Shown: positions 40,829-50,485, numbered from the stretch's first letter. The stretch: DNA of 64,000 nucleotides from Streptomyces endophytica (GCF_026153355.1 NZ_CP110636.1:4340001-4404000); one strand, 5' to 3'. The notes: a model not told the origin generated them from the sequence alone. Translations and numbers: made by a program.

Positions 40829-42679
40829 ATGTGCGGAATCACCGGATGGATCGCCTACGACAACGACCTCACCACCCAGCGCCCCACCATCGAAGCGATG
40901 ACGCGGACCATGGCCTGCCGCGGCCCGGACGCCGCCGGCGTCTGGCTCGGCAGCCACGCCGCCCTGGGCCACCGCCGGCTCGCCGTCATCGACATCGACG
41001 GCGGCAAGCAGCCCATGCCCGTCGACCATGACGGCCGCACCGTGCTCGTCACGACGTACAGCGGCGAGGTCTACAACTACCGCGAGCTGCGCGCCGAACT
41101 GGAGCGGTCGGGTCACACCTTCCGCACCAGCAGCGACACCGAAGTGGTGCTGCACGCCTACCTCGAATGGGGCGAGGCGTTCGCCGACCGTCTCAACGGC
41201 ATGTACGCCTTCGCGCTCTGGGACCCCCGCACCGAGGAACTCCTCCTGGTCCGCGACCGGATGGGCATCAAACCGCTCTACTACCACCCCACCCCCGACG
41301 GCGTGCTGTTCGGCTCCGAGCCCAAGGCGATCCTGGCGCACCCCGACGTCCACCCCACCGTCGACGCCGAGGGCCTCGCCGAGCTGATCACCTTCACCAA
41401 GACCCCCGGCCACGCCGTCTACCAGGGCATGCACGAGGTCCGCCCCGGCCACCTCGTCCGGGCCCGCCGGAGCGGCCTGACCGTCCGCCGCTACTGGGCC
41501 CTCGAAGCCCGCGAGCACACCGACGACCGGGCCACCACCGTCGCGCACATCCGTGCACTGCTCGACGACATCGTCGCCCGCCAGCTGATCGCCGACGTGC
41601 CGCTGTGCACCCTGCTCTCCGGCGGACTGGACTCCTCCGCCATCACCGCGCTCGCCGCCAAGGCGCTGGCCGAGGCCGGCCGCGGCCCGGTGCGCTCGTT
41701 CGCCGTCGACTTCACCGGCTACACCGAGAACTTCCGCCCCGACGACCTGCGCGGCACCCCGGACGGGCCGTACGCCCACGCCCTCGCCGCACACGTCCGG
41801 TCCGACCACCGCGACATCGTCCTGGACACCGCCGCCCTGATGGACCCCGGCCACCGCGCCGCGGTGCTCGCCGCGCGCGACCTGCCGAACGGCTTCGGCG
41901 ACGGCGACACCTCGCTCTACCTGCTGTTCAAGGCCGTCCGCGAACAGTCCACCGTCGCCCTGTCCGGCGAGTCCGCTGACGAGGTCTTCGGCGGCTACCG
42001 CTGGTTCCACGACCCCGAGGCCGTGCACGCCGACACCTTCCCCTGGATCGCCGCCGGCCTCTCCGGCCGCTTCGCCGGCGGCAAGGCGGTCCGTGAGGCG
42101 CTGCTCGACACCGGCCTGCTCGCCAAGCTCGACCTGCCCGGCTACGAGGCCCGCCGCTACCGCGAGGCGCTCGCCGAAGTGCCGTACCTCGACGGCGACA
42201 CCGGCCACCAGCGGAGGATGCGCGAGATCAGCTACCTCCACCTCACCCGCTTCGTGCAGATCCTGCTCGACCGCAAGGACCGCGCCAGTATGGCCGTCGG
42301 CCTGGAGGTCCGGGTTCCGTTCTGCGACCACCGCCTCGTCGACTACGTCTTCAACACCCCCTGGTCGCTGAAGACCTTCGACGGCCGGGAGAAGTCGCTG
42401 CTGCGCGCCGCCACCCGCGACGTCCTGCCCGACGTGGTCGCCGACCGTGTCAAGAGCCCCTACCCCAGCACCCAGGACCCCCGCTACGGCGAGGCACTGC
42501 GCGCCGAACTGAGGGAACTGGCCGCCGACCGGAACGCCCCCGTCCGGCCGCTGCTGGACCCCGGCAGGCTCGCCGAGGTCACCGCCGACGGCGCGACCCA
42601 GGACATCCGCCCCGGCGCCGAACTGGCCCTCGGCATGAACGCCTGGCTGCGGACCACGGGCACGACACTGGACGTGTAA
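40829..42679 (+). CDS. asnB: Asparagine synthase (glutamine-hydrolysing)
   Basis: 616 aa, ATG with gaaggagga 8 nt upstream; longer frames are rejected. Cys2 is the glutaminase nucleophile (MCGITGWI), then RGPDAAG and GHRRLAVID of the class II amidotransferase domain. The synthetase half has the PP-loop SGGLDSSAI, then LSGESADEVFGGYRWF and RKDRASMAVGLEVRVPFCD. Full length for AsnB. Makes asparagine from aspartate, glutamine and ATP; some homologues amidate natural products or peptidoglycan, but nothing adjacent suggests that here. Confidence 0.93.
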   Translation: MCGITGWIAYDNDLTTQRPTIEAMTRTMACRGPDAAGVWLGSHAALGHRRLAVIDIDGGKQPMPVDHDGRTVLVTTYSGEVYNYRELRAELERSGHTFRTSSDTEVVLHAYLEWGEAFADRLNGMYAFALWDPRTEELLLVRDRMGIKPLYYHPTPDGVLFGSEPKAILAHPDVHPTVDAEGLAELITFTKTPGHAVYQGMHEVRPGHLVRARRSGLTVRRYWALEAREHTDDRATTVAHIRALLDDIVARQLIADVPLCTLLSGGLDSSAITALAAKALAEAGRGPVRSFAVDFTGYTENFRPDDLRGTPDGPYAHALAAHVRSDHRDIVLDTAALMDPGHRAAVLAARDLPNGFGDGDTSLYLLFKAVREQSTVALSGESADEVFGGYRWFHDPEAVHADTFPWIAAGLSGRFAGGKAVREALLDTGLLAKLDLPGYEARRYREALAEVPYLDGDTGHQRRMREISYLHLTRFVQILLDRKDRASMAVGLEVRVPFCDHRLVDYVFNTPWSLKTFDGREKSLLRAATRDVLPDVVADRVKSPYPSTQDPRYGEALRAELRELAADRNAPVRPLLDPGRLAEVTADGATQDIRPGAELALGMNAWLRTTGTTLDV

Positions 42680-42808
42680 CCAGCCCTGCCGGCCCGCCTC
42701 CCACGGGCTCCCGCCGCGCGCGCCTCCTCCCCTGCTTCCCGGCAGGCCGGGCGCTCCTGGCGCACAATGGGTGCCACAAACACATCACGGCACCACCAGG
42801 AGCGCCCC

Positions 42809-43198
42809 GTGTCCCCCCAGACCGTGAGCATCACCATCGACCAGGCCTCGGCCGTCGCGCCCTTCGAGCAGGTACGCACCCAGATCGCGGACCAGGCCCG
42901 GGACGGCGCCCTGCCGGTCGGCTACAAGCTCCCCACCGTCCGCGGCCTCGCCGACGACCTCGGCCTGGCCGCCAACACCGTCGCCAAGGCGTACCGCGCC
43001 CTGGAGACCGACGGCGTCATCGAGACCCGCGGCCGCAACGGCAGCTTCATCGCGGCGGCCGGCGACGCCGCGGACAAGGAGGCCGCCGCGGCCGCCGAGA
43101 GCTACGCCCGGCGCGTCCAACGCCTCGGCCTGGACCGGCGCGCCGCCCGCACCGCCGTCGAGAACGCCCTGCGCGCCACGTATGGAGCCGAGGACTGA
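42809..43198 (+). CDS. Short GntR-family regulator (YtrA type)
   Basis: 129 aa from GTG 42809, with ccaggag 6 nt upstream. N-terminal GntR HTH: PFEQVRTQIADQARDGALPVGYKLPTVR and LAANTVAKAYRALE, in the usual order. Only a short helical C-terminus of about 50 residues follows, as in the YtrA subgroup, so no large effector domain. It may control itself or neighbours such as the ddaH gene 80 nt downstream in the same direction. Confidence 0.88.
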   Translation: MSPQTVSITIDQASAVAPFEQVRTQIADQARDGALPVGYKLPTVRGLADDLGLAANTVAKAYRALETDGVIETRGRNGSFIAAAGDAADKEAAAAAESYARRVQRLGLDRRAARTAVENALRATYGAED

Positions 43199-43278
43199 CG
43201 GGCACGACCACGGGGGCCCGGAACGCCCGGCCCCTACGGCAATCCGCACCCCGCCTCCCGAAAGGACCGCCCACCCCC

Positions 43279-44055
43279 ATGCCCAGCAAACAGGCCCTCG
43301 TCCGCCGCCCCGGCCCGCGCCTCGCCGAGGGCCTGGTCACCCATATCGCCCGGCGCCCGGTCGACCCCGGGCTCGCCCTGCGCCAATGGGAGGGCTACGT
43401 CCAGGCACTGCGGGACCACGGCTGGCGGACCACCGAGGTGGCACCCGCCGACGACTGCCCCGACGCGGTGTTCGTCGAGGACACCATGGTGATGTTCCGC
43501 AACGTCGCACTGCTCGCCCGCCCCGGTGCCGACCCCCGCAGGCCCGAGATACCGGCAGCCCGGGAGGCCGTCGAGGCGCTCGGCTGCTCCGTCAACGCGA
43601 TCCGGTCGCCCGGCACCCTGGACGGCGGCGACGTCCTGAAGATCGGCGACACCGTCTACGTGGGCCGCGGCGGCCGCACCAACGCCGAGGGGGTGCGCCA
43701 ACTCCGCGCCGCCTTCGAGCCGTTGGGCGCCCGCGTGATCGCCGTACCGGTCAGCCGGGTGCTGCACCTCAAGTCCGCGGTGACCGCGCTCCCCGACGGC
43801 ACCGTCATCGGCCACCCGCCGCTGGTCGACGACCCGGCCGCCTTCCCGCGCTTCCTGCCGGTCCCCGAGGAGGCCGGCGCGCACGTCGTCCACCTGGGTG
43901 GCGACGCCCTCCTGATGTCCGCCGGCGCCCCCGGGTCCGCCGCCCTCTTCACCGACCTCGGCTACCGGCCCGTCCCCGTGGACATCTCCGAGTTCGAAAA
44001 GCTGGAGGGCTGCGTCACCTGCCTCTCGGTACGGCTGCGCGGACTCTACGACTGA
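43279..44055 (+). CDS. ddaH: Dimethylarginine dimethylaminohydrolase (DDAH)
   Basis: 258 aa. Pentein-fold amidinotransferase superfamily. Catalytic Cys lies in LEGCVTCLS near the C-terminus, the His in VLHLKSAVT, and the acidic residue in FVEDTMV. GTLDGGDVL is the substrate-guanidine strand. These agree with bacterial DDAH, which converts methylated arginines to citrulline and methylamine. Arginine deiminase is longer and lacks this spacing. Probably co-transcribed with the short GntR gene. Confidence 0.87.
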   Translation: MPSKQALVRRPGPRLAEGLVTHIARRPVDPGLALRQWEGYVQALRDHGWRTTEVAPADDCPDAVFVEDTMVMFRNVALLARPGADPRRPEIPAAREAVEALGCSVNAIRSPGTLDGGDVLKIGDTVYVGRGGRTNAEGVRQLRAAFEPLGARVIAVPVSRVLHLKSAVTALPDGTVIGHPPLVDDPAAFPRFLPVPEEAGAHVVHLGGDALLMSAGAPGSAALFTDLGYRPVPVDISEFEKLEGCVTCLSVRLRGLYD

Positions 44056-44147
44056 GCCGTGCGGTGCGCCGGGCGGGTCCCCGGCGCCGCACCCGGGCCC
44101 CTCGCGCCTGCCGCCGTCCGCCCCCGCACCCGGCCTATCGTGACGCC

Positions 44148-45113
44148 ATGAGCAACCTCGATACCAGACCCGCGCCGAGTCTGTGCGGGGGCACCGGCCG
44201 CACCGGCCCGGTCCGCGACCTCCAGCCCGGCAAGCAGGTGCCGCTCGGTGAGAGCACCGTGGTCCGCCGGCTGCTGCCCAACCTCGGCCGGCGGATGGTC
44301 GGCGCCTGGTGCTTCGTCGACCACTACGGACCCGACGACATCGTCGACCAGCCCGGCATGCAGGTGCCGCCGCACCCGCACATGGGCCTGCAGACCGTCA
44401 GCTGGCTGCACGCGGGCGAGGTGCTGCACCGCGACAGCCTGGGCAGCCTGCAGACCGTCCGCCCGCGCGAACTCGGCCTGATGACGTCCGGAGGGGCCAT
44501 CGCCCACTCCGAGGAATCCCCGAGCGGTCACGGCCCGTTGCTGCACGGCGCCCAGCTGTGGGTCGCCCTCCCCGCCGAACACCGCCACACCGCGGCGCAC
44601 TTCGAGCACCACGCCGACCTGCCGCGGGTCACCGGCGGCAACGGCGGCCTCACCGCCACGGTCATCCTCGGCGCACTGGACGGCGCGGTGTCCCCGGGCA
44701 CCACCTACTCGCCCCTCGTCGGCGCCGACCTCGCCCTCACCGCCACCACGGACACCCGCCTCCCCCTCGACCCCGACTTCGAGTACGCCGCCCTGACCAT
44801 CTCCGGCGAAACCGAGGTCGACGGCGTCCGCCTGGCCCCCGGCGCCCTGCTCTACCTCGGCTGCGGCCGCACCGACCTCCCGCTCCGCGCCCACTCCGAC
44901 AGCAGCCTGATGCTGCTGGGCGGCGTGCCGTTCGAGGAGCAGATCGTGATGTGGTGGAACTTCGTCGGCCGCACCCACGACGAGATCGCCGAGGCCCGCT
45001 CCGACTGGATGGACACCACCCGCTTCGGCACCGTCCACGGCTACGCCGGCCCCCGCCTCCCGGCCCCCGACCTCCCCCCGGTGGTGCTGAAGCCACGGGG
45101 ACGGGAGCGCTGA
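44148..45113 (+). CDS. Pirin-family protein
   Basis: 321 aa, ATG. Two cupin domains. The N-terminal pirin motif is HPHMGLQTVSWLHAGEVLHRDSLGS, carrying the metal-binding His-x-His, distal His and Glu; further on come MTSGGAIAHSEE and GAQLWVALP. The C-terminal cupin ends with the pirin_C block (PFEEQIVMWWNFVGRTHDEI). Bacterial pirins act as quercetinase-like dioxygenases or metabolic regulators; function here unknown. tatcgt lies 6 nt before the ATG, suggesting a near-leaderless mRNA. Confidence 0.9.
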   Translation: MSNLDTRPAPSLCGGTGRTGPVRDLQPGKQVPLGESTVVRRLLPNLGRRMVGAWCFVDHYGPDDIVDQPGMQVPPHPHMGLQTVSWLHAGEVLHRDSLGSLQTVRPRELGLMTSGGAIAHSEESPSGHGPLLHGAQLWVALPAEHRHTAAHFEHHADLPRVTGGNGGLTATVILGALDGAVSPGTTYSPLVGADLALTATTDTRLPLDPDFEYAALTISGETEVDGVRLAPGALLYLGCGRTDLPLRAHSDSSLMLLGGVPFEEQIVMWWNFVGRTHDEIAEARSDWMDTTRFGTVHGYAGPRLPAPDLPPVVLKPRGRER

Positions 45114-45242
45114 CCGGACGCACGACCGGTCCGCCCGGAGGCGAGCCCCCTACGCCGCCGCTGCCGACCGCTTGCCCCGCCCCAGGACGCCCCGGATAGG
45201 GTCGCGCGGTCGGAAGGGGGGCGGGCGAAGCGAGGGTTCGGT

Positions 45243-46021
45243 GTGATCTGGATAGGTTTGGGCGGGCTGGTCGTCGCGGTGGTCTGCGCGTATGTGGTGC
45301 GGGTGTCGCATGCGCGGGCGCGGGCCATGGAGAGCACCGAGACCCTGCCGGTGGCGGATCTGCGGGCGTTGCACGAGGCGGCGGCGGAGGCCGCCGGGGC
45401 CGGGCACTTCCGGTACCGCTGCGAGGTCGTGGGACAGGCCCGCCCCCACAAGGACGGGGTGCTGCGCTCCGAGCTGGAGGGCGTGGACTGCGTGTGGCAC
45501 AAGCACAAGATCACGCGCAAGTACGAGGAGGTCTACCGCGACGGCAGCGGCAACCGGAGACGCCGGACGTGCACCGACGTGCTGTCCGAACACTCCAGCT
45601 CCACCGCGTTCTTCGTGGAGGACGCGACCGGACGGATGGTGGTCCGTCCCGGGGACGCCGAGGTCGTCGGGGCGGAGAAGGTCCTCGACCGGTTCGATCC
45701 GCATGCCCAGGGAGGCGGGAGGCGCCTGCAGATCGGGCCGCTGAGCCTCGATCTCGGGGGCGGCGACGGGACGATCGGGTACCGGCGCGAGGAGTGGGTC
45801 GTCCGCTCCGGCAGCCGGTTCTACGTGCACGGTGAGGCCGCCGACGGGGACGGCCGGCTGGCGGTCGGTGCGCCGGCCGAGGGCGGGGTCTTCGTCATGT
45901 CGGTGAAGTCCGAGGAGGAACTGCTCCGCGGCGAGAACAACAAGGTGTGGATCTTCGGGCTGGGGCGGGGATCACCGCCGTCGCGGGGATCGTGTTCCTG
46001 GTGCTGGGGATCATCGGCTGA
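45243..46021 (+). CDS. GIDE-domain (E3-ligase-like) membrane protein, 3' end frameshifted as sequenced
   Basis: About 259 aa expected; GTG 45243. N-terminal TM (IWIGLGGLVVAVVCAYVV), then a GIDE-like domain: FRYRCEVVGQARP, LRSELEGVDCVWHKHKITRKYEE, SSSTAFFVEDATG, GDAEVVG. Near the end the frame leaves the expected C-terminal TM: after KVWIFGLG one G is missing from the run at 45962-45965. Restoring it gives GAGITAVAGIVFLVLGIIG and stop at 46021. So the native protein has TMs at both ends. In eukaryotes the related domain belongs to mitochondrial MULAN; bacterial members are of unknown role. Confidence 0.7.
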
Positions 46022-46025
46022 GCGC

Positions 46026-46052
46026 CCGCCCCCACCTCGGTGCCGGGGGCGG
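46026..46052. terminator. 8-bp hairpin between convergent genes
   Basis: ccgccccc (46026-46033) pairs with gggggcgg (46045-46052), loop 11 nt, five bases after the GIDE stop and before the minus-strand XRE gene end. Confidence 0.5.
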
Positions 46053-46085
46053 TGGGTTGAGCGCCCGTCCCCGCTCGGGGCGGCC

Positions 46086-46955
46086 TCAGCGGGCCGCGTG
46101 GAGCAGGAAGGTGGGGTCCGGGAGGTCGTGGTCGGGGTCGGGGCGGGCCGGGGTCCTGAGTTCGAGCGCGCCGGTGCAGGCGACCCGGTCGGCCACCCGG
46201 GCGCAGGCCACCGCGCTGTGCAGGTCCTCCGTGGCCAGCATCGGGCTGACGGCACGTCCCGTGCGGCCGCCCGGGTGCGAGGTGAGCCGGGCGTCCCGGC
46301 CGACCCAGATCGACACCTTCTGTGCGCCGCCGGAACGCGGCTGCACCTCCGACCAGACCGTGCCGCAGGCCGGGCTGAACAGCAGCCGCACGGTGTAGGT
46401 GTCGTCCGTGATCGTGCTCTCCGCCCGGGCGTCGCGGTGGCAGCCGAACCGTCTCGGGAAGCGGCCCTGGCACCGGTGGCCGTGGCAGGTGTCGGGCGCC
46501 GTCCACTCGGCCCGTACCGCGTGCGCCGGGATGCTCGCGATCGAGGCCGCCGCCCCCATGGTGGCCACCACGGCCGTCAGGGCGATGAGTGCGGCGGCGC
46601 CGCGGAGTTTCCGCCGGGCGGGGCCGGTCGGCGGCGCCGGCTGCCCGCTCTCCGTCGCGGCCGGTGGGTTCCCGGCGGGCGCCGGTGCCGTGCGGGCCCG
46701 GTGCGCCGCGTCGTACAGCCCGAGCAGCCGGAGCTGGTCCGCCCCGGCCACCCGGCCCAGCGCCTCGACCGCGGCGCGCGGCGGCAGCTTCTCGCCGTTG
46801 AGGTAGCGGTGCCAGGCGGACTTGCTGTACGGCGTCTTCCGGGCCAGTCCGTCCAGGCTCAGCCCGGTCCGCTCCTTGAGTACGCGCAGCTCCTGGGCCA
46901 GGAGCCGCCCGGCCGGATCGAGTGTGTCGGGCAGCGGCCGCCAGCGGGACACCAT
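46086..46955 (-). CDS. XRE-family HTH protein with DUF2690 extracytoplasmic domain
   Basis: 289 aa from ATG 46955, with agggagg upstream. N-terminal XRE-type HTH (about 15-75): LAQELRVLKERTGLSLDGLAR and YSKSAWHRYLNGEKLPP. A Pro/Ala linker, one TM (ALIALTAVVATMGAAASI), then a Cys-containing DUF2690 domain (CHGHRCQGRFP, FGCHRDA, LFSPACGTVWSEV). Predicted membrane protein with DNA-binding part inside and ligand domain outside, a plan frequent in Streptomyces. Targets unknown. Confidence 0.85.
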   Translation of the reverse strand: MVSRWRPLPDTLDPAGRLLAQELRVLKERTGLSLDGLARKTPYSKSAWHRYLNGEKLPPRAAVEALGRVAGADQLRLLGLYDAAHRARTAPAPAGNPPAATESGQPAPPTGPARRKLRGAAALIALTAVVATMGAAASIASIPAHAVRAEWTAPDTCHGHRCQGRFPRRFGCHRDARAESTITDDTYTVRLLFSPACGTVWSEVQPRSGGAQKVSIWVGRDARLTSHPGGRTGRAVSPMLATEDLHSAVACARVADRVACTGALELRTPARPDPDHDLPDPTFLLHAAR

Positions 46956-47109
46956 GTGCGCCTCCCTTACCGCCCTGCCTGTGTTGCGGCAGTGGTTCCC
47001 CCGCAGAGGCCCCAACCGGTTGCCCGGGGCGTCTGATTCCTCCTGGATGGCGGAATGTGTACCCATGACCAGGGGTTGATGACACACCGTGCGGAAAGGG
47101 AGTGAAAGG

Positions 47110-48168
47110 TCAGTTGAGCGCTTTTTCGTACAGGCGGAAGGTGCGGGCGCCCGCCGGGCCCTCGGTGAAGCCCAGACACAGCCGCGGCGGACCGCCGTCG
47201 CCGCCCCGCCACACGGCCAGCCCCTCCGGCTCGCGCGGGGACAACTCCGGCGCCGTCCGGTCGATCTGCTGCCACACCGCCCGGCCGGTGCGCAGATCGA
47301 TGCGGTAGAGGCGGGCGTTGCCGCCCGAGGACGGCGGATTGCCCGCGCCGTACGCACTGCCGAGCAGCTGGTACGCGGAGGTGCCGTACAGGGCCATGCC
47401 CTGGAAGGGCAGACCCAGGTGGGCCCCGGGCTGGGCGAAGGTGATCAGCGGCCGGAACACCCCGGCCCGGAACCGGTCGAGATCGTGCAGCGCGAAGTGC
47501 GGTACTCCCCTCCTCTTGTACCGCAGCAGCAGGCGCCGGTACACCGGGTCGACGGCGGGGGAGTTGCTGGTGGAGCCGGTCAGCGGCCGGTAGGTCCGCG
47601 GGCCGTAAGCGGCCCGTGACAGCACCCGGCCGTCCGCGAACCCGAAACGGCACAGCCCGCGCCCGTACCCGGACGCCGGGTTGGCGTCCCACTCGGTCCA
47701 CAGCCTGACGCCGTCCCAGGACTCCTCCAGGCCGATCGAACCGCCGTGCCCGAACCCCTTCAGATACATGTGCCCGGCCGGCGACCCGTCCAGCGCCAGC
47801 CGGTTCAGGCACAGATCGCCCCGCCGGACCCGCATCGCGTGCGAAACGGCCGCGCCCTCGCCCGGCAGCCGGACGCCGCCCGCCACCACCTGCAGCGCAT
47901 AGACGTGCCCCCGGCGCTCGTCGAAGACGAACGACTGCAGCACGGTGGTGTGCCGCAGCCGCCCGGCGAGGAACTGCCGCCCGGCCGCGGCCAGTGCGGG
48001 CAGCGCCCGGTCCGGCGGCGCCACCGCCCGCCCCTGCGCGGTGCGCGGGGGACCGGCCGCCGCGCGGGCCCGCTGCCCCGGGACGACCGCGCCCGCGACC
48101 GCGGCACCGCCGAGCCACCCGAGAACCGCCCGGCGTCCCGGCCCCGCCGCGGAGAAGTCCGTGCTCAT
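47110..48168 (-). CDS. Tat-exported TagC-like protein (teichoic-acid-biosynthesis-C annotation group)
   Basis: 352 aa from ATG 48168, with tggaggc 5 nt upstream. The N-terminus PGRRAVLGWLGGAAVAGAVV is a Tat-type signal. The mature part is beta-rich with repeated short strands, for example LQSFVFDERRGHVYALQV, GHGGSIGLEE, GVRLWTEWDA and GMALYGTSAYQLLG, suggesting a propeller. Similar proteins in Streptomyces carry a TagC annotation by distant likeness to Bacillus TagC; I do not infer a teichoic-acid role. Probably secreted or cell-wall associated. Confidence 0.65.
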   Translation of the reverse strand: MSTDFSAAGPGRRAVLGWLGGAAVAGAVVPGQRARAAAGPPRTAQGRAVAPPDRALPALAAAGRQFLAGRLRHTTVLQSFVFDERRGHVYALQVVAGGVRLPGEGAAVSHAMRVRRGDLCLNRLALDGSPAGHMYLKGFGHGGSIGLEESWDGVRLWTEWDANPASGYGRGLCRFGFADGRVLSRAAYGPRTYRPLTGSTSNSPAVDPVYRRLLLRYKRRGVPHFALHDLDRFRAGVFRPLITFAQPGAHLGLPFQGMALYGTSAYQLLGSAYGAGNPPSSGGNARLYRIDLRTGRAVWQQIDRTAPELSPREPEGLAVWRGGDGGPPRLCLGFTEGPAGARTFRLYEKALN

Positions 48169-48308
48169 CAAGCCTCCAGGCAATCGGTCCGGCCGCTCGC
48201 CCGCCCACCGTCGTGGACCGGCGGGCGGCCGGAGGTCATCCGGACGCCGCTAGCCGCGCGGCGCCCGTCGTGGCGGTATCAGCGCCACGGACGTCGGCAC
48301 CACGGGGT

Positions 48309-48710
48309 TCAGCACCACGGAACGGTGCGGAACGCATGGATGTAATGGGCGGAGACATAGCCCGGCCGGTGCGCGAGCCGGTACCAGTACGGGTTGCCGT
48401 GGACGCGGCTGCCGGTCGTCGTGCACCGCAGCCCGTGCACGCTCCCCGAACGCAGCTGGTCGATCACCCGGTACGTGACGCCCGGCCCCGAGCGGACGTT
48501 CAGCGGCACCCCGGGCGGCGTCACCACCTCCCCGCGCGCGTCCCCGTCATGACGGCCCGCCACCACCGGCACACCCCTGCCGTGGTGGACCGCGTGCGCA
48601 TGCCGCCCGGAATGGCGGTACGGGCCGGAGTCGGCCACCGCCACCGCGGGGACCATCGCGAGAGCGGCCACCAGGGCGACCACACCGCTGCGGAACTGGC
48701 GTCGGTTCAT
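48309..48710 (-). CDS. Secreted SH3-domain protein
   Basis: 133 aa. Signal peptide (RRQFRSGVVALVAALAMVPAVAVA). The mature part begins His/Gly-rich. A bacterial SH3 domain follows: PLNVRSGPGVTYRVIDQLRSG, then GNPYWYRLAHRPGYVSAHYIH. Two Cys flank it (LRCTTT and C-terminal WC). Such small SH3 proteins bind cell-wall peptides. No enzyme domain. Confidence 0.8.
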   Translation of the reverse strand: MNRRQFRSGVVALVAALAMVPAVAVADSGPYRHSGRHAHAVHHGRGVPVVAGRHDGDARGEVVTPPGVPLNVRSGPGVTYRVIDQLRSGSVHGLRCTTTGSRVHGNPYWYRLAHRPGYVSAHYIHAFRTVPWC

Positions 48711-48901
48711 CGGAACCTCCTCGAACGACTGGCAGCGGCACCGGAACGTGCCCTGCGTCGCTCAGCGTTTCCGGCCGGTCACCCGTCGATGCCGTCCCAG
48801 CCGTCCCAGGGAGGAAGTGGAACCCCGGCGCGGCCCGGGAAGCCGCCGCCCGTTGCCCGGAAACGGCATGTACTGGGCAGTTGGTTCGTTAATCTGCCCG
48901 T

Positions 48902-50272
48902 GTGCTACGTCGTGGTGGGGAACGTCAGGGTACGGCCTGGATGATCGTGGCCGGGGCGGTGGTGCTGGGCGTGGGGCTGCTGTTCGTCCTGTGGAGCGCT
49001 CCGGGAGGCGGGCAGCGGGACGCCAAGGGGCCGGCGCGGGAACGGGCGGCCGGGCCGGCGGTCGGGTGGGGGTTCACGCACACCCAGTTCAGTGCGGACC
49101 GGGGCGCGGACGCGGCGGTGGAACGGGCGGCCCGTGTGCTCGCCGGCCAGCCGATGGCGCAGAACCAGCACCTCATGGGCTGGGGCGCGGGGAATCCGGA
49201 ACCGAGCCCCGGGCGGTACGACTTCGACGATCTGGACCGGCGGATGGCGCTGATCCGGCGCACCGGCGGCACGCCCGTACTGACGCTGTGCTGTGCGCCG
49301 GACTGGATGAAGGGCGGGACGCCCGGCCGGACGGACTGGAGCCGGCTGGAGAAGGCCCCGGAACCGGACCACTACCCGGACTTCGCGGCGCTCGCCGGAA
49401 AGGTCGCCCGGCGCTACCCGGAGATCCGGCACTTCGTCGTCTGGAACGAATTCAAGGGGTTCTTCGACGACGGCAAGGGCCGGTGGGACGCCGAGGACTA
49501 CACCCGGCTGTACAACCTCGTGTACCAGGAACTGAAGAAGGTCAACCCGCACAACCAGGTGGGCGGCCCCTACCTGGTGATGGACAGCTATGTGCCGGGC
49601 GACGACCGGTATCCGTCGGCGCTCAAGGGGACATGGGGACATGTCGACCAGCGGACACTGGACGCGTTCGCCTACTGGAACCGGCACAAGGCCGGGGCGG
49701 ATTTCCTGGTCGTCGACGGGTCGAGCTACAGCAAGGACGACCGCTACGCCCCCGGCGTCTTCACCGCCGCCCGGAAGTTCGCCGAGGTGGGGCAGTGGCT
49801 GCGGAGGACGAGCGGACTGCCGCTGTGGTGGGCGGAGTGGTACGTCGAAGTCGCGGACGAGCAGGGCGGCCGGCGCGGCTGGAGCGAGCGCGAGCGGGTC
49901 GCCGCCCAGGCCACCGCGCTGATCGAGATGGCGGAGGGCGGGGCGTCCGGCGGCTTCTACTGGAATCCGGAGAGGGACGGGAAGGGGCAGGGCGGCAAGG
50001 CCTGCCCGGGGTGCCTGTGGAGCAGTACCGAATCCGCGGACGGCGGGCGGGAATTGCCCATGTGGACCCTGCTGGCGCGGTTCTCCCGGGCCTTTCCGCC
50101 GGACGCGCATCCGCGGGAAATGGCCACCGGCAGCAACCACGTCCTGGGGCTGAGCGACGGGCGGACGGCGCTGCTGGTGAACACCGCGGACCGGCCGGGG
50201 GCGGTGCGGGTGGGCGGAAAGGAGCGCGTGGTGGACGGCTACGGGGTGGTGTGGGTTTCCCTCGCGGAGTGA
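48902..50272 (+). CDS. Membrane-anchored GH39-like glycoside hydrolase of the EPS locus
   Basis: 456 aa from GTG 48902. A signal anchor (IVAGAVVLGVGLLFVLW) precedes a TIM-barrel hydrolase. The putative acid/base is Glu in VVWNEFKGFF and the nucleophile Glu in LWWAEWYVE, about 140 residues apart, as in clan GH-A. A C-terminal beta domain (ALLVNTADRPGAVRVG) matches GH39 plan. taatct lies 6 nt before the GTG, hinting at a leaderless start. It is convergent with the EPS genes. PslG of Pseudomonas is a GH39 enzyme in an EPS locus, so a role in trimming or releasing the polymer is likely. Confidence 0.72.
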   Translation: MLRRGGERQGTAWMIVAGAVVLGVGLLFVLWSAPGGGQRDAKGPARERAAGPAVGWGFTHTQFSADRGADAAVERAARVLAGQPMAQNQHLMGWGAGNPEPSPGRYDFDDLDRRMALIRRTGGTPVLTLCCAPDWMKGGTPGRTDWSRLEKAPEPDHYPDFAALAGKVARRYPEIRHFVVWNEFKGFFDDGKGRWDAEDYTRLYNLVYQELKKVNPHNQVGGPYLVMDSYVPGDDRYPSALKGTWGHVDQRTLDAFAYWNRHKAGADFLVVDGSSYSKDDRYAPGVFTAARKFAEVGQWLRRTSGLPLWWAEWYVEVADEQGGRRGWSERERVAAQATALIEMAEGGASGGFYWNPERDGKGQGGKACPGCLWSSTESADGGRELPMWTLLARFSRAFPPDAHPREMATGSNHVLGLSDGRTALLVNTADRPGAVRVGGKERVVDGYGVVWVSLAE

Positions 50273-50279
50273 GTGCCGG

Positions 50280-50485
50280 CTACGACATCGTGACAAAACG
50301 CTGGACCAGCGACGCCAGGAACGTCAGCAGCAGCGGTACCGCGAACCAGAAGAGCGCCTGGAGCCGCCGGCGTTGCCGGAGCGTGGGGGAGGGGCGGAGG
50401 CGCGCAGCAGTTCGCGGGTGGTGAGCACCGCCAGCAGGGCGAGCAGTGCCAGCGCGCCCAGCACCGACCAGCGGGTCCAGGTCAC
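50280..50485 (-). CDS. Small two-TM membrane protein of the EPS locus, frameshifted as sequenced
   Basis: About 68 aa. GTG 50485 overlaps the stop of the large membrane gene (GTGA). TM1: WSVLGALALLALLAVLTT; then RELLRASAP. As written the frame goes off at the C-run opposite gggg 50391-50394. With one more base the text continues SPTLRQRRRLQALFWFAVPLL and ends VQRFVTMS with a TAG at 50280-50282. The gene length is one short of a multiple of three. Conserved role unknown; its position suggests an accessory of the polymerase-like protein. Confidence 0.6.

Noticed and set aside
42735..42750. cctgc-ttcccg-gcagg hairpin after asnB
   Set aside because: Only a 5-bp stem; such stems are expected by chance at this GC content.
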